Shown here piece by piece: positions 26,161-34,290 of a stretch of 46,167 bases of DNA. Within the stretch, counting starts at the first letter, position 1. The number at the start of each line of letters is the position of its first letter. The stretch spans positions 1 through 46,167 of the forward strand of contig NZ_VULX01000020.1 of assembly GCF_009696465.1 (NCBI RefSeq). Direction: 5' to 3'. A program made the position numbers and the translations under genes. Source of the stretch: Inconstantimicrobium porci. GTDB taxonomy: Bacteria > Bacillota > Clostridia > Clostridiales > Clostridiaceae. The notes under the pieces are model-generated. The model searched no databases and was not told the DNA's origin. It was given only the letters and a program-made list of their open reading frames with translations.

Positions 26161-26535
26161 ATGAAGCACGAAATATTTGGAGAATTGGTATTTAATACAG
26201 GTTGGAAGTCGAAAAAGACATTGACTATGTTTAATAATAATTATTCTGTAAATTTGAAATTGCAAGCTTACTATGAAGAAGATGGTATTACTCAAGAACA
26301 AGAACAGGCATATAAAGAGTATCTTAGTTCGGAAAGTGAGTTGTTAGAAGCAGCAGAAAAAATGCTTCTGGAGAAGGATTCTATGGCATCAGACAGGTTT
26401 ATACCTAAAACATTGCTTGTAAACAGAGATGGTTCTACTGCAATTATGTGTGATGATGAAGATGAACCAGATGAAGGTATAGCTGTATGTCTCATGCCTG
26501 AAATGCAGATAATGTCGCAGGATGATTATTTGTAG
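26161..26535 (+). CDS. Putative immunity protein (DUF6985/DUF2004-like)
   Basis: A 124-aa acidic cytoplasmic protein: MKHEIFGELVFNTGWKSKKT, NNYSVNLKLQAYYEEDGITQ, then SDRFIPKTLLVNRDGS and AVCLMPEMQIMSQDDYL. The opening FGEL...W and the closing beta-strand layout resemble DUF6985/DUF2004-type proteins often found as immunity partners beside toxin genes. This is pattern recall, not a search. AAAGGAG before ATG 26161, 3 bp after the nuclease stop, followed by a terminator, so it is the last gene of the operon. Best guess: protects the host from the HNH nuclease. Confidence 0.55.
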   Translation: MKHEIFGELVFNTGWKSKKTLTMFNNNYSVNLKLQAYYEEDGITQEQEQAYKEYLSSESELLEAAEKMLLEKDSMASDRFIPKTLLVNRDGSTAIMCDDEDEPDEGIAVCLMPEMQIMSQDDYL

Positions 26536-26636
26536 ATTGTGATTTCGGGTTATGATTACAGGTTGAGAGGTAGTAAAGTATAGTAGCGTAGAGAATTGCA
26601 ACAAGTCCTGATTATTGGACAGCATAAGAAATATAA

Positions 26637-26677
26637 TAGGAATCAAGATAGGAGCAGTCCGTCTTGGTTCCTTTTTC
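26637..26677 (+). terminator. Terminator of the accessory operon
   Basis: AGGAATCAAGA pairs with TCTTGGTTCCT around a 13-base loop, then CTTTTTC. It marks the operon's 3' end. Confidence 0.85.
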
Positions 26678-26769
26678 TTTGAAAAATGATATACGATATT
26701 CGCAATTCGTGTGGTATAATGGTACCAGTGTTAATTGGCATAGTATTGTTGATGAGAAAGGGAAAAATT

Positions 26770-26854
26770 ATGGCAATTAGTTATAACGGATTATGGAAAC
26801 TGCTGATTGATAACAACATGAATAAAGGCGATTTATGGTCTTATGTCAATATCT
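26770..26854 (+). pseudogene. XRE regulator start, cut by an IS3 element
   Basis: ATG 26770 begins MAISYNGLWKLLIDNNMNKG, the characteristic opening of a clostridial XRE family (HTH at residues 5-60), and continues DLWSYVNI to the IS end at 26855. No continuation is found after the IS (27835 on). The IS therefore destroyed this regulator or arrived with a deletion. Weak GAGAAAGGG ribosome site. Confidence 0.6.
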
Positions 26855-26877
26855 TGGACACAAAAAGTCAAACTTTT

Positions 26878-27500
26878 TTATATTACACTTCTAGCCAGTA
26901 ATTCACATTGATCTGGAGTCATGTAATTAATCGAAGAGTGTAGTCTTTTTCTATTATACCAACCTTCAATATATTTAAATATTGCTATATTAGCTTCTTC
27001 GAAGGTACGATATGTAGTTCTATAGATTTCTTCCTTCTTTATTGAAGAGTGGAAAGATTCTATGCATGCATTGTCATATGGACAACCTTTTTTACTAAAA
27101 GATTGTGTAATATTAAATTCTTTACACAGTTGCTTTAAATCATTACTAATATATGTAATATCTCCTACCCATTTTTCATTAATAGATGTAGTTGTAAAAT
27201 CTCTCTTCAAAACGTTTTCCAAACCTTCTGCTACTTTTTTATTTGAATGCGGTTTGTATTTTTTTACTGTTATTGCACAAAGCCCAAGTTCAGTCATTCT
27301 TCTTTGAACTCTTTTCAATGATACATTGAAGCCTTTTAATTTAAGTATATGGTGGATTTTAATTCTTCATTTTCTACTGTTCTTAATGATTTGCTTTTAT
27401 CAAAAGATTTATAGTATGTGCTTCTGGCTACGCCTAGAACGTTACACATTGTCTTAATATCATGATCATTTTTATTACTATCAATAAAATCTATTACTAC
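26878..27500 (-). pseudogene. IS3 transposase OrfB, broken
   Basis: The 5' part (27500-27320) reads MCNVLGVARSTYYKSFDKSK, then stops and frame changes. From 27318 the frame is open: MTELGLCAITVKKYKPHSNK, INEKWVGDITYIS, then directly FNITQSFSKKGCPYDNACIE and WYNRKRLHSSINYMTP. The stretch between DITYIS and the last third, with the middle acidic catalytic residue, is missing. Inactive. Confidence 0.8.
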
Positions 27501-27502
27501 AT

Positions 27503-27784
27503 CTAATTTCTTGTTGCAAATATGGCCATAGCTTTTTTTAATATTTCATTTTCCTCCTTAATTCTTGCCATTTCTTTTTTTAATTCTTTGACTTCTTTTA
27601 AAGTCATAACCTCATTTTCATCTATTTTGATTTCTTTAATATCCTTGATGCATCCATTAATTGTTGATTTTGCAATGCCATATTCGCTACTTATCTCTGA
27701 TAAGGTCATACCTGATTTGTATAAATCTACTATCATATCCTTATATTCTTGATCATATCTTTTGCCCTTACCCATAGTGGACAC
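27503..27784 (-). CDS. IS3-family transposase OrfA
   Basis: A 93-aa helix-turn-helix protein (GKRYDQEYKDMIVDLYKSG, LSEISSEYGIAKSTINGCIK) with a C-terminal leucine zipper (LKEVKELKKEMARIKEENEI) ending AMAIFATRN. This is a complete OrfA of an IS3-type element. It normally makes OrfAB by -1 frameshifting, but OrfB is broken in this copy. Confidence 0.85.
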   Translation of the reverse strand: MSTMGKGKRYDQEYKDMIVDLYKSGMTLSEISSEYGIAKSTINGCIKDIKEIKIDENEVMTLKEVKELKKEMARIKEENEILKKAMAIFATRN

Positions 27785-28128
27785 ATCCTTTCTTAACTAA
27801 ATAATATTTTACTTAGTTCGACTTATTGTGTCCACTATTTTATACTAACATCAACTTGAATAAAAATATTGTTAGGTACAAGCTTTTACCACATATTATC
27901 CCGTAGAAATTAGAGAATTAATTTACTAAAATTAAATTGCGTTCAACTTCATGAAATTTTTTAAAAATCTATTAGTGAACATATACTATTCGTTATTATC
28001 TGTTCTCTATTCACTTCTTTTAAGATTGACCTGGTTTTGCTTATTAATTTGAGAATAATAACATCTAAAATCATAAAATGATCCAATCTTGTAGATACTA
28101 AGTACAAATGATTATCGAGGTGTTATAA

Positions 28129-28782
28129 ATGGGTAAAAAATTATTGTACATTAGTGTAAGTTCTAAACCTGAATTAATTTCATCATCAAAGACTGTAGCT
28201 AGAGCTTTTATTGATAAGTTTATTGATAAATATCCTGATTTTGATGTGGAGGAAATTGATTTATACAAAGAGCATATTCCAAGGCTTGAGTATACATATT
28301 TTGAGGGTAGAAACAGTATTATAAATGAGGAATCTACAAGGAAGCTTCCAGAGAAGGATCAGAAGGAAATTGAGAAGATAAGATTTTTAAGTTATCAGTT
28401 TAAGGCAGCTGATATGTATGTAATTGCAGCACCAATGTGGAGTTTGTCTTTTCCAGCACCACTAAAGGAGTATATTGACTGCATTATTCAGGATAAGATT
28501 ACTATTAATCTTAAATCAGGAAAGATGCCAGTTGGACTTCTCAAGGATAGATACAGGGCACTTGTTTACATTCAGTCATCAGGTGGAAAGATTCCATGGA
28601 CTGCTGATGTAATAATGGACAGAGGAGAAAATTATATAAGGGATATTATGAAGATTCTGGGTATTGCTACAGTTAAGGAACTAAAGGTTGAAGGAACAGG
28701 TACAACAGAGCAGGAAAGGCTCAATGCTATAAAAGATGCCGAGGAAAAGATTGATAATATAATAAGTGAAATAAAGTTTTAG
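28129..28782 (+). CDS. Flavodoxin-fold NAD(P)H oxidoreductase (AzoR-like)
   Basis: A 217-aa cytoplasmic Flavodoxin_2-type enzyme. FMN phosphate loop at the N-terminus (YISVSSKPELISSSKTVARA), APMWSLSFPAPLKEYID near residue 105 (the P-M-W-N/S-xx-P-A-x-L-K motif of FMN-dependent azoreductases and quinone reductases), and IQSSGGKIPW near 150. Reduces quinones or azo compounds with NAD(P)H; the physiological substrate is unknown. GAGGTG before ATG 28129. Single gene with its own terminator. Confidence 0.85.
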   Translation: MGKKLLYISVSSKPELISSSKTVARAFIDKFIDKYPDFDVEEIDLYKEHIPRLEYTYFEGRNSIINEESTRKLPEKDQKEIEKIRFLSYQFKAADMYVIAAPMWSLSFPAPLKEYIDCIIQDKITINLKSGKMPVGLLKDRYRALVYIQSSGGKIPWTADVIMDRGENYIRDIMKILGIATVKELKVEGTGTTEQERLNAIKDAEEKIDNIISEIKF

Positions 28783-28793
28783 ACATAAAATTC

Positions 28794-28825
28794 AAAGAGC
28801 TGCTTTTAAACAGCTCTTATTTGTA
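28794..28825 (+). terminator. Terminator after the reductase gene
   Basis: AAAGAGCTG, 8-base loop, CAGCTCTT, then ATTTGTATATTT. Confidence 0.75.
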
Positions 28826-28940
28826 TATTTAAGTGAATTATGTAATTATAATCATGGTGTTATATCATTTAAAAAGTCGCATTAAATTTATTGAAAAAAA
28901 TACCGATATTAATATTAATATGTAAAAAAAACAATATAAA

Positions 28941-28969
28941 TTGACATGGTTTAAGAAAAAATGTAAAAT
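28941..28969 (+). promoter_or_regulatory. Promoter before the decayed kinase gene
   Basis: TTGACA (28941-28946), 17 bp, TAAAAT (28964-28969). It is good, although the gene it served is now a remnant. Confidence 0.6.
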
Positions 28970-29051
28970 TTTTAGTGGCGTTTTACGAATATTATGTTAA
29001 CTAAACAATTATAAAATGGGATAACTCAAAAATGGAGAGATTAATTAGAGT

Positions 29052-29626
29052 ATGAATAACGAAAAAAAGATGAGTAAAAAAAGAATCACCTTACAATAGC
29101 TTGAGTGGTTATTTTTATGTTGTTAAGTAATATACAGTGTTATGCAAGCGAAGGGGAAAGCTATGCTAAAAACTATAATCAGACTGTTATTACTGGTAGG
29201 TTTATAATGATACAAAATAGTATTATTGTTATTTTGGCAATGATGATATTAGCATTATCAATTGCATTAGCCTTGCTAATTAGGAGATATGCAAGATTCA
29301 AAAATAACTATGATAAAGTTATTGTACGAGATAAAATAAGAAGCGATTACATTATTATAATTTCACATGAGCCTAGAACTCCGTTGAATATTATAGTAAA
29401 TTCGGCAAAACTTCTTAAAGAGTATCTTAGTAATAATGATAAAATGGACAAACAGTATGTTATAGATAAATCAGAGTACATAGTGAATAATTCTTCAAGG
29501 TTATTAAAAACGATTAATAACTCAATAGATGCAGCCATGTTTGAGGCTGGACTTGGCATGTACATAACATATAACCTAATAAAGATTCATGGTGGAGATA
29601 TGACTGTTGAGAGTGAATTAAAATAA
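29052..29626 (+). pseudogene. Histidine kinase, internally deleted and frameshifted
   Basis: An ATG at 29052 gives a short frame (MNNEKKMSKKRITLQ) ending in TAG; the rest continues in another frame. From 29105: signal/TM region, TM IIVILAMMILALSIALALLI, then H box SHEPRTPLNIIVNSAKLLKE (usual SHELRTPLN with Leu changed to Pro). After SIDAAMFEAG it jumps straight to the last ATPase motif GLGMYITYNLIKIHGGDMTV. Most of the HATPase domain is deleted. Clearly non-functional, though the promoter persists. Confidence 0.8.
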
Positions 29627-29759
29627 ACAGTATCTTTTTTATTTCATTATGTATTTCTTATACGTTTGCCTTGCTATAAAAGTTGTTAAACAAGAACTTA
29701 TGTGATACATTATTACTTTGGAATTGAAATTCAATATTAATAATTATCGCGGAGGAAAT

Positions 29760-30446
29760 ATGACAGGTACAATTGTAAACACTGGAGCAATTATTATTGG
29801 AACTATTATCGGATGTGTTATAAAGAAGGGCATTAAGCAGAGATATCATGATGCACTATTTAATGCCATGGGGTTTGTGGCTATAGCCGTTGGAATTAAC
29901 GCTGTTGTCAGTCATATGCCGGAAAGTAAATATCCTGTATTATTTATCGTAAGCTTGGCACTTGGAACTCTTATAGGTGAGGTGCTTGATATCGATGCAA
30001 AATTTAATGGACTTATTGGAAAGTATTCTAAGTCTAACTTAGGACAGGGATTATCAACAGCAATCCTTCTAAATTGTATAGGAACGCTTTCAATCCTTGG
30101 TCCTGTAATGAGTGCAATTTATGGTGATAATACATATTTATACACAAACGCTACGCTTGATTTTGTGTCATCAATAGTATTTGGCTCTACTTACGGCATA
30201 GGAATGGTGTTCTCAGCACCTGTATTATTTGTGTGGCAGGGAAGTATTTATCTTGTAGCAAACTTTTTATCAGGATCGTTCTTCTCAGCACCACTAGTGG
30301 CAGAGCTTTCAATAGTAGGTGGTATCCTTATAGCAAGTTCAGGACTTAACATTCTTAAGATAAAAGACTGCAAGACTTTAAATATGTTACCATCACTTTT
30401 TATACCAATAATATTCTTTGTTGTAAAAGGAATCATTGGATTTTAA
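29760..30446 (+). CDS. DUF554 family membrane protein
   Basis: A 228-aa protein with about seven hydrophobic helices, starting MTGTIVNTGAIIIGTIIGCV, then HDALFNAMGFVAIAVGINAV, SLALGTLIGEVLDID and LNCIGTLSILGPVMSAIYGD. These are the standard motifs of DUF554 (YdfK/YqgA-type) proteins, of unknown transport function. I chose ATG 29760, with GGAGGAAAT directly upstream. Full length. Confidence 0.9.
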   Translation: MTGTIVNTGAIIIGTIIGCVIKKGIKQRYHDALFNAMGFVAIAVGINAVVSHMPESKYPVLFIVSLALGTLIGEVLDIDAKFNGLIGKYSKSNLGQGLSTAILLNCIGTLSILGPVMSAIYGDNTYLYTNATLDFVSSIVFGSTYGIGMVFSAPVLFVWQGSIYLVANFLSGSFFSAPLVAELSIVGGILIASSGLNILKIKDCKTLNMLPSLFIPIIFFVVKGIIGF

Positions 30447-30458
30447 AATAAAAAAAAT

Positions 30459-30492
30459 CACCTGAGTCAATTTAAGACTTGGGTGTTTTTTT
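30459..30492 (+). terminator. Terminator after the DUF554 gene
   Basis: CACCTGAGTC, loop AATTTAA, GACTTGGGTG, then seven T residues. Confidence 0.85.
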
Positions 30493-30544
30493 ATGGAAGT
30501 AAAAATCTTAGATTTAATCAATCTATGCTTGAGCATTTCTTTCA

Positions 30545-30690
30545 TTATTTGTGGAATGCTTTGATTTCTTCTAGCAGGTCTTTTAGTACTGGGTCGATGA
30601 ATAAATCTTTTCTAATTATGTTTTCATTTACTACTGGTATAAAAAAGTCATCGCAACAAATGGCGAAGATGTAGAATAAAAAAGTATAAA
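30545..30690 (-). pseudogene. Possible C-terminal gene remnant
   Basis: The minus-strand frame encodes FAICCDDFFIPVVNENIIRK, then DLFIDPVLKDLLEEIKAF and a stop. It faintly resembles the end of a molybdate-type periplasmic-binding domain (DFIPV...Y...LL..I), but 45 residues are too few. No start signal and no upstream continuation. Confidence 0.25.
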
Positions 30691-30721
30691 AATCCTCAGT
30701 AAATTTGCTGGGGATTTTTTT
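30690..30721 (+). terminator. Hairpin with T-run
   Basis: AAATCCTCAG and GCTGGGGATTT arms followed by TTTTT. It may terminate readthrough from upstream. The next gene converges from the other strand. Confidence 0.65.
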
Positions 30722-30832
30722 GTGGTTCAAATATATATGCAAAGATTTGAAATTAGATCACAGGTCAAAAGTAACAGGTCACAGGTCAGGAGGAAACTCC
30801 TCAGAGGGAGTTTCAATTCTAATCAAAAGCTA

Positions 30833-31345
30833 TTAAGAGATATACACCGTTGTTCCATAAGGAACGTTATCATAAATCCATTTTGCGTTTACTTTTGCCA
30901 GTCTTATGCAGCCATCACAGATTCTAATGCCCAGTCTGCCATCCCTTACTGTATTGTTTAGATTATAAAGTATTGAATGAAAAACATAATTGCCTTTAAA
31001 CTGCGAATAATAGTAGCAGATGTATCCATGATTCTGGCCAAAAGAGTAACCTTTTGCACCTATTTTATATGTTCCGAGAGGTGTTGGAGTAGAGGGTTTT
31101 CCTAAAGAGCAGATGAAATTTTTTACAAATGTCCATTTATTTTTGGTGCCTGTAAAAATATTTACACGAAAGCTTTTTGTATCAACACATATAAGATACT
31201 TTGTATTACTTGAAATGTTTTTGCTATTTATAAGCTTTTGCGAGGTGTCAACGTAGGAATCTGGAAGCCTTCTGTGATAAGTAGATGAATATTTCTTCAA
31301 TAAGTATTTGTGATGTATAGAACTGAATATATCCGTTATTGACAT
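30833..31345 (-). CDS. L,D-transpeptidase (YkuD domain)
   Basis: A 170-aa protein. YkuD catalytic domain at about 45-170: YLICVDTKSFRVNIFTGTKN, TPLGTYKIGAKGYSFG, FHSILYN and the active-site loop CDGCIRLAKVNAKWIYDNVP with catalytic Cys. The usual SHGCIRL reads CDGCIRL; SDGCIRL variants are known in clostridia. Forms 3-3 peptidoglycan crosslinks or attaches proteins to the wall (family role). No clear signal peptide or membrane anchor is visible in the 45 residues before the domain, unusual for an extracytoplasmic enzyme, so the N-terminus may be damaged. AAGGTGA ribosome site before ATG 31345. Confidence 0.8.
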   Translation of the reverse strand: MSITDIFSSIHHKYLLKKYSSTYHRRLPDSYVDTSQKLINSKNISSNTKYLICVDTKSFRVNIFTGTKNKWTFVKNFICSLGKPSTPTPLGTYKIGAKGYSFGQNHGYICYYYSQFKGNYVFHSILYNLNNTVRDGRLGIRICDGCIRLAKVNAKWIYDNVPYGTTVYIS

Positions 31346-31380
31346 AGAGTCACCTTATATATTGATTCTATATTTATACT

Positions 31381-31818
31381 ATGAAAGATGATAAAGTGTG
31401 TGAGGAATTTGAGATAGAGACAAAAGAGGAAATAAAGCCAGATATACTCTCAAGATATTACAAAGGTACAAAAGCTATGTTTTCATCATCGCTTCCAGAA
31501 TTAAAACCATATAACTTAAATCTTAATGAGTATGACAGGATTATATTAGGTTTTCCAAACTTGGCATCAAATTTTCCACCAGCAGTAAAAGCATTCATTG
31601 AGCAGAATGATTTTAGTAATAAAGATGTATATCTTTTTACAACTTATGTGGCTAGGGGAGGCTCTAAGTGCCTTGAAAATGTTGCAAAGTATTTTGAAAA
31701 TAGCAGCAGTGTAAAAGCTTTAGGTAAGTTTTCACTGCCAAAGAGTAAGAATAAAGAAAAATTAATTAAGGAAATAAGAGAAAAATTAAAAGTAATGGAT
31801 GTTAAAATTTTTAGTTAG
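31381..31818 (+). pseudogene. Flavodoxin-like protein lacking its N-terminus
   Basis: 145 residues: PYNLNLNEYDRIILGFPNLA, FPPAVKAFIEQNDFSNKDVY, FTTYVARGGSKCLENVAKY. Clear flavodoxin fold from strand 2 on. The N-terminal strand and FMN phosphate loop (typically YFSxTGNT) are absent, and no ribosome site precedes ATG 31381. The frame begins 35 bp from the divergent transpeptidase start. It probably cannot bind FMN: truncated gene. Confidence 0.65.
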
Positions 31819-31860
31819 ATATATAATCAATGTAGATAGATTATAAAAGGAGATGGCAAG

Positions 31861-33072
31861 TTGGTATCACAGACAAAAAAGTTTCAATATAGATTAGTGC
31901 AGGTATTATTTAAGCAGGGATTAAAGTTTGTAAAGTTTAAGGAGCCATATTTATTAAATGGTTCAGGTTCTTTAAATAAGCTTCCAAATAAAATGAGAGA
32001 AATGGATGTTAGACATCCTTTAATTGTAGCCAGTGGTACTATATATAGATCAGGTGCTTTAGATAAGTTTCTTAAACTTCTTACAGAAAATAATATGAAG
32101 TATACAATATACAGCAGTGTTAAACCTAATCCAACTATTGATAATATTGAAGAATGTTTAAGCTATTATAAAGAAAATAATTGCGATGCCGTAGTTTCTA
32201 TTGGTGGAGGTTCACCTATGGACTGCTCAAAGGTAGTGGCTGCTCTTGCTAATGGTAAAAATACATCAGTAAGAAAGCTTAGGGGATATATGAAGGTTAA
32301 AGGAACTCTGCCAAAGCTGTTCTTGTGTCCTACAACTGCAGGAAGTGGCTCAGAAACTACAGTGGCAGCAGTTATCACTGATTCAAAGACTCATGAAAAA
32401 TATGCTGTAAGTGATCCGAAGTTCATACCAGACGTGGAAGTTCTTGATGCTGATCTTACATTAAATCTTCCACAGCATACTACAGCTTCAACAGGAATGG
32501 ATGCACTTACACATGCTATAGAAGCTTATGTGGGAAGAAGTGGAACTAAATATACAGATGAATTAAGCCTTAAGGCAATAAAGATGATATTTGAAAATCT
32601 TGAAACTGCTTATAATGATGGTCATAACATAAAAGCACGTGAAAATATGTTACTTGCATCAAATTATGCAGGCAAAGCATTTACTAGAGCTTTTGTTGGA
32701 TATGTTCATGCAATTGCTCATGCACTAGGTGGATTATACAATGTACCACATGGACTGGCAAATGCTATCATCCTTCCTTATGTACTTCAGTTTTATGGTG
32801 AAAGTATCTATGATAAGATGGCTACAGTTGCTGTTTATTGTGGAATGGGAAAAGATAGTGAAGACAAAAAATCATTATATGATAAAGTGATTAAAAAGAT
32901 AAATGATATGAATGGTAATATGAATATTCCAAGCACAGTAAAGGAACTTAAAGAAGAGGATTTCGATGAGATAATCAAGCGTGTGCTTAAAGAAGCAAAT
33001 CCAGCGTATCCTGTGCCAAAGATAATGGGATATGAAGAATGCAGAGAGATACTTGAAAAGCTGAAGATTTAA
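31861..33072 (+). CDS. Iron-containing alcohol dehydrogenase
   Basis: A 403-aa type III (Fe-dependent) alcohol dehydrogenase. NAD(P)-binding SIGGGSPMDCSK near residue 115, PTTAGSGSETT near 160, metal-binding MDALTHAIEAYVG near 218 and VHAIAHALGGLYNVPHG near 283, supplying the Asp/His ligands. Reduces aldehydes or oxidises alcohols; substrate undetermined. TTG start at 31861 with AAGGAG about 9 bp upstream; no in-frame ATG lies nearby. The N-terminal 25 residues (KKFQYRLVQVLFKQGLKFVK) are a basic extension usual for this subgroup. Confidence 0.92.
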   Translation: MVSQTKKFQYRLVQVLFKQGLKFVKFKEPYLLNGSGSLNKLPNKMREMDVRHPLIVASGTIYRSGALDKFLKLLTENNMKYTIYSSVKPNPTIDNIEECLSYYKENNCDAVVSIGGGSPMDCSKVVAALANGKNTSVRKLRGYMKVKGTLPKLFLCPTTAGSGSETTVAAVITDSKTHEKYAVSDPKFIPDVEVLDADLTLNLPQHTTASTGMDALTHAIEAYVGRSGTKYTDELSLKAIKMIFENLETAYNDGHNIKARENMLLASNYAGKAFTRAFVGYVHAIAHALGGLYNVPHGLANAIILPYVLQFYGESIYDKMATVAVYCGMGKDSEDKKSLYDKVIKKINDMNGNMNIPSTVKELKEEDFDEIIKRVLKEANPAYPVPKIMGYEECREILEKLKI

Positions 33073-33077
33073 ATATA

Positions 33078-33121
33078 AACAGACCTGTAAAAGTTATGAT
33101 GACTTTTATGGGGCTGTTTCT
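33078..33121 (+). terminator. Terminator after the alcohol dehydrogenase gene
   Basis: AACAG, CC and AAAAGT pair with ACTTTT, GG and CTGTT in one imperfect stem, followed by TTCTTATT. Confidence 0.65.
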
Positions 33122-33231
33122 TATTACTAGAGTTTTAGAATTTAGACTTTTACAACATAAAATATTAATAAACTTTAATGATAGCGGTGAGGTGTTAACA
33201 ATGCAATGATCTTGAGTATTTAAGAAGCTTA

Positions 33232-33315
33232 ATTTCTCTTCTTGATGAAGCTACTTCAGCTTTAGATTTAGAATCTGAGGCTAAGATTCAAAAGGCTATA
33301 AATAACCTTATGGTA
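33232..33315 (+). pseudogene. ABC-transporter ATPase remnant
   Basis: ISLLDEATSALDLESEAKIQ then KAINNLMVGKI: the Walker B/D-loop segment of an ABC exporter ATPase (LLLDEATSALD) and a few following residues. Nothing before or after belongs to it. A scrap of a deleted gene. Confidence 0.75.
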
Positions 33316-33384
33316 GGTAAAATAAATTGTTTATATCATAATATGTATAATAGGATATATTTAATATTGTGTAGGTGAGTAAAG

Positions 33385-33978
33385 ATGAATAATGATAATA
33401 AGAAATTTATATATACATGTTTTGAAACACTTATTAAGAAAAATCCTGAGATTTTAAGGATTAAAGAAGGGCAAGATGTGCCAGAAGATATGATGTCTGA
33501 TAATGGTACATGGAAGTTAGTTGAGTCTCAGGTTACAGATGAGCAAATCAGAGCATTGGAGGATGAATTCAAGATAAAGATTCCACAAGTATTTAAGAAT
33601 TATTTATCCTCATATTATTATTTATTCGATGAACTTAATGGCACAATTGATAATTTTTATGGTGAATTTGACAAAAAAGTCATTATGTATATTCCAAAGC
33701 AGCCTTCAGATGCTCCTTTAAAAGGATATGCAGATTTATTTAGAGGTTTATCAGAACTAATAGATTTTGGATACATACCTATTGGTGATTTTTATGGCTG
33801 GGGTCCAATATGTTTTGATACTTTAAATAATAATAAGATTGTATGGCTTGATCATGATGAGTATTATGACTGCAAAAGCAGAGAGGAATTAGATGAATTA
33901 GCAGAGGTACTGTTTAATAATTTTGAAGAATGTATAGAGTGCTTTTTCTGTGGTAAAGTGCATAACTGCGATTTATAG
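33385..33978 (+). CDS. SUKH (SMI1/KNR4) domain protein
   Basis: A 197-aa cytoplasmic protein. SUKH core: QIRALEDEFKIKIPQVFKNY (residues 54-73), DFGYIPIGDFYGWGPICFDT and KIVWLDHDEYYDC. The E-x-x-LP/IPxxxKxYL and G-D-x-x-G-x-x-x-x-x-D pattern is that of the SUKH superfamily, which includes many immunity proteins against nuclease and other toxins. The N-terminal 50 residues are a separate helical region. No toxin gene is adjacent, so it may be an orphan immunity gene. Ribosome site is weak (GTGAGT). Confidence 0.8.
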   Translation: MNNDNKKFIYTCFETLIKKNPEILRIKEGQDVPEDMMSDNGTWKLVESQVTDEQIRALEDEFKIKIPQVFKNYLSSYYYLFDELNGTIDNFYGEFDKKVIMYIPKQPSDAPLKGYADLFRGLSELIDFGYIPIGDFYGWGPICFDTLNNNKIVWLDHDEYYDCKSREELDELAEVLFNNFEECIECFFCGKVHNCDL

Positions 33979-34290
33979 AAGATTCGATTTTACATATTAT
34001 TACCTCACAATTAAATCGAAATTAAAGTTTTAATTTACAGTATAAGTTACAACTTTCATATTAAATATACTATATTTGTAAAATAATTATATAAAATGGT
34101 TAATATCATAATGATGATAAGCATAATTTATAGTGTATGAGCAAAATTTTTGCTTATTTAAGCATAGTGTAAGAAATGTTGCTGAATGGTAAAGAAAAGA
34201 GCCAAGCGAGAATATAACTTATTGTTTGGACAAATAATAAATTTAGTTAATATAGTATTATGCAAAAAGAGTATGTGAGGAGAGTTGTAG
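33979..34290. other. Intergenic region before the DXS-type gene
   Basis: Contains an 8-bp inverted repeat, TTCGATTT (33983-33990) and AAATCGAA (34013-34020), a possible weak terminator. A loose promoter (TTGGAC near 34235 with AT-rich -10) may serve the next gene. Nothing else recognised. Confidence 0.35.

Larger units (their letters stand above)
26855..27834 (-). mobile_element. Internally deleted IS3-family element (about 980 bp)
   Basis: The terminal repeats are TGGACACAAAAAGTCAAAC (left) and TGGACACAATAAGTCGAAC (right, reverse strand). It encodes an intact OrfA and a broken OrfB on the minus strand. Normal relatives are about 1.4-1.5 kb, so about a third is missing. Flanking triplets (TCT and CTA) do not match. 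It forms the right border of the accessory island. Confidence 0.85.

Noticed and set aside
16992-26535. Assignment of the operon to BREX, DISARM, Zorya or a plain HerA-nuclease system
   Set aside because: No PglZ, BrxL, methyltransferase, ZorAB-type motor, SIR2 or DUF4297 gene is present. Only the WYL regulator and HerA type overlap with those systems.
30755-30795. Three ACAGGTCA repeats close together
   Set aside because: Only 8 bp, uneven spacing and no protein-binding or CRISPR-like pattern; probably a local slippage remnant.
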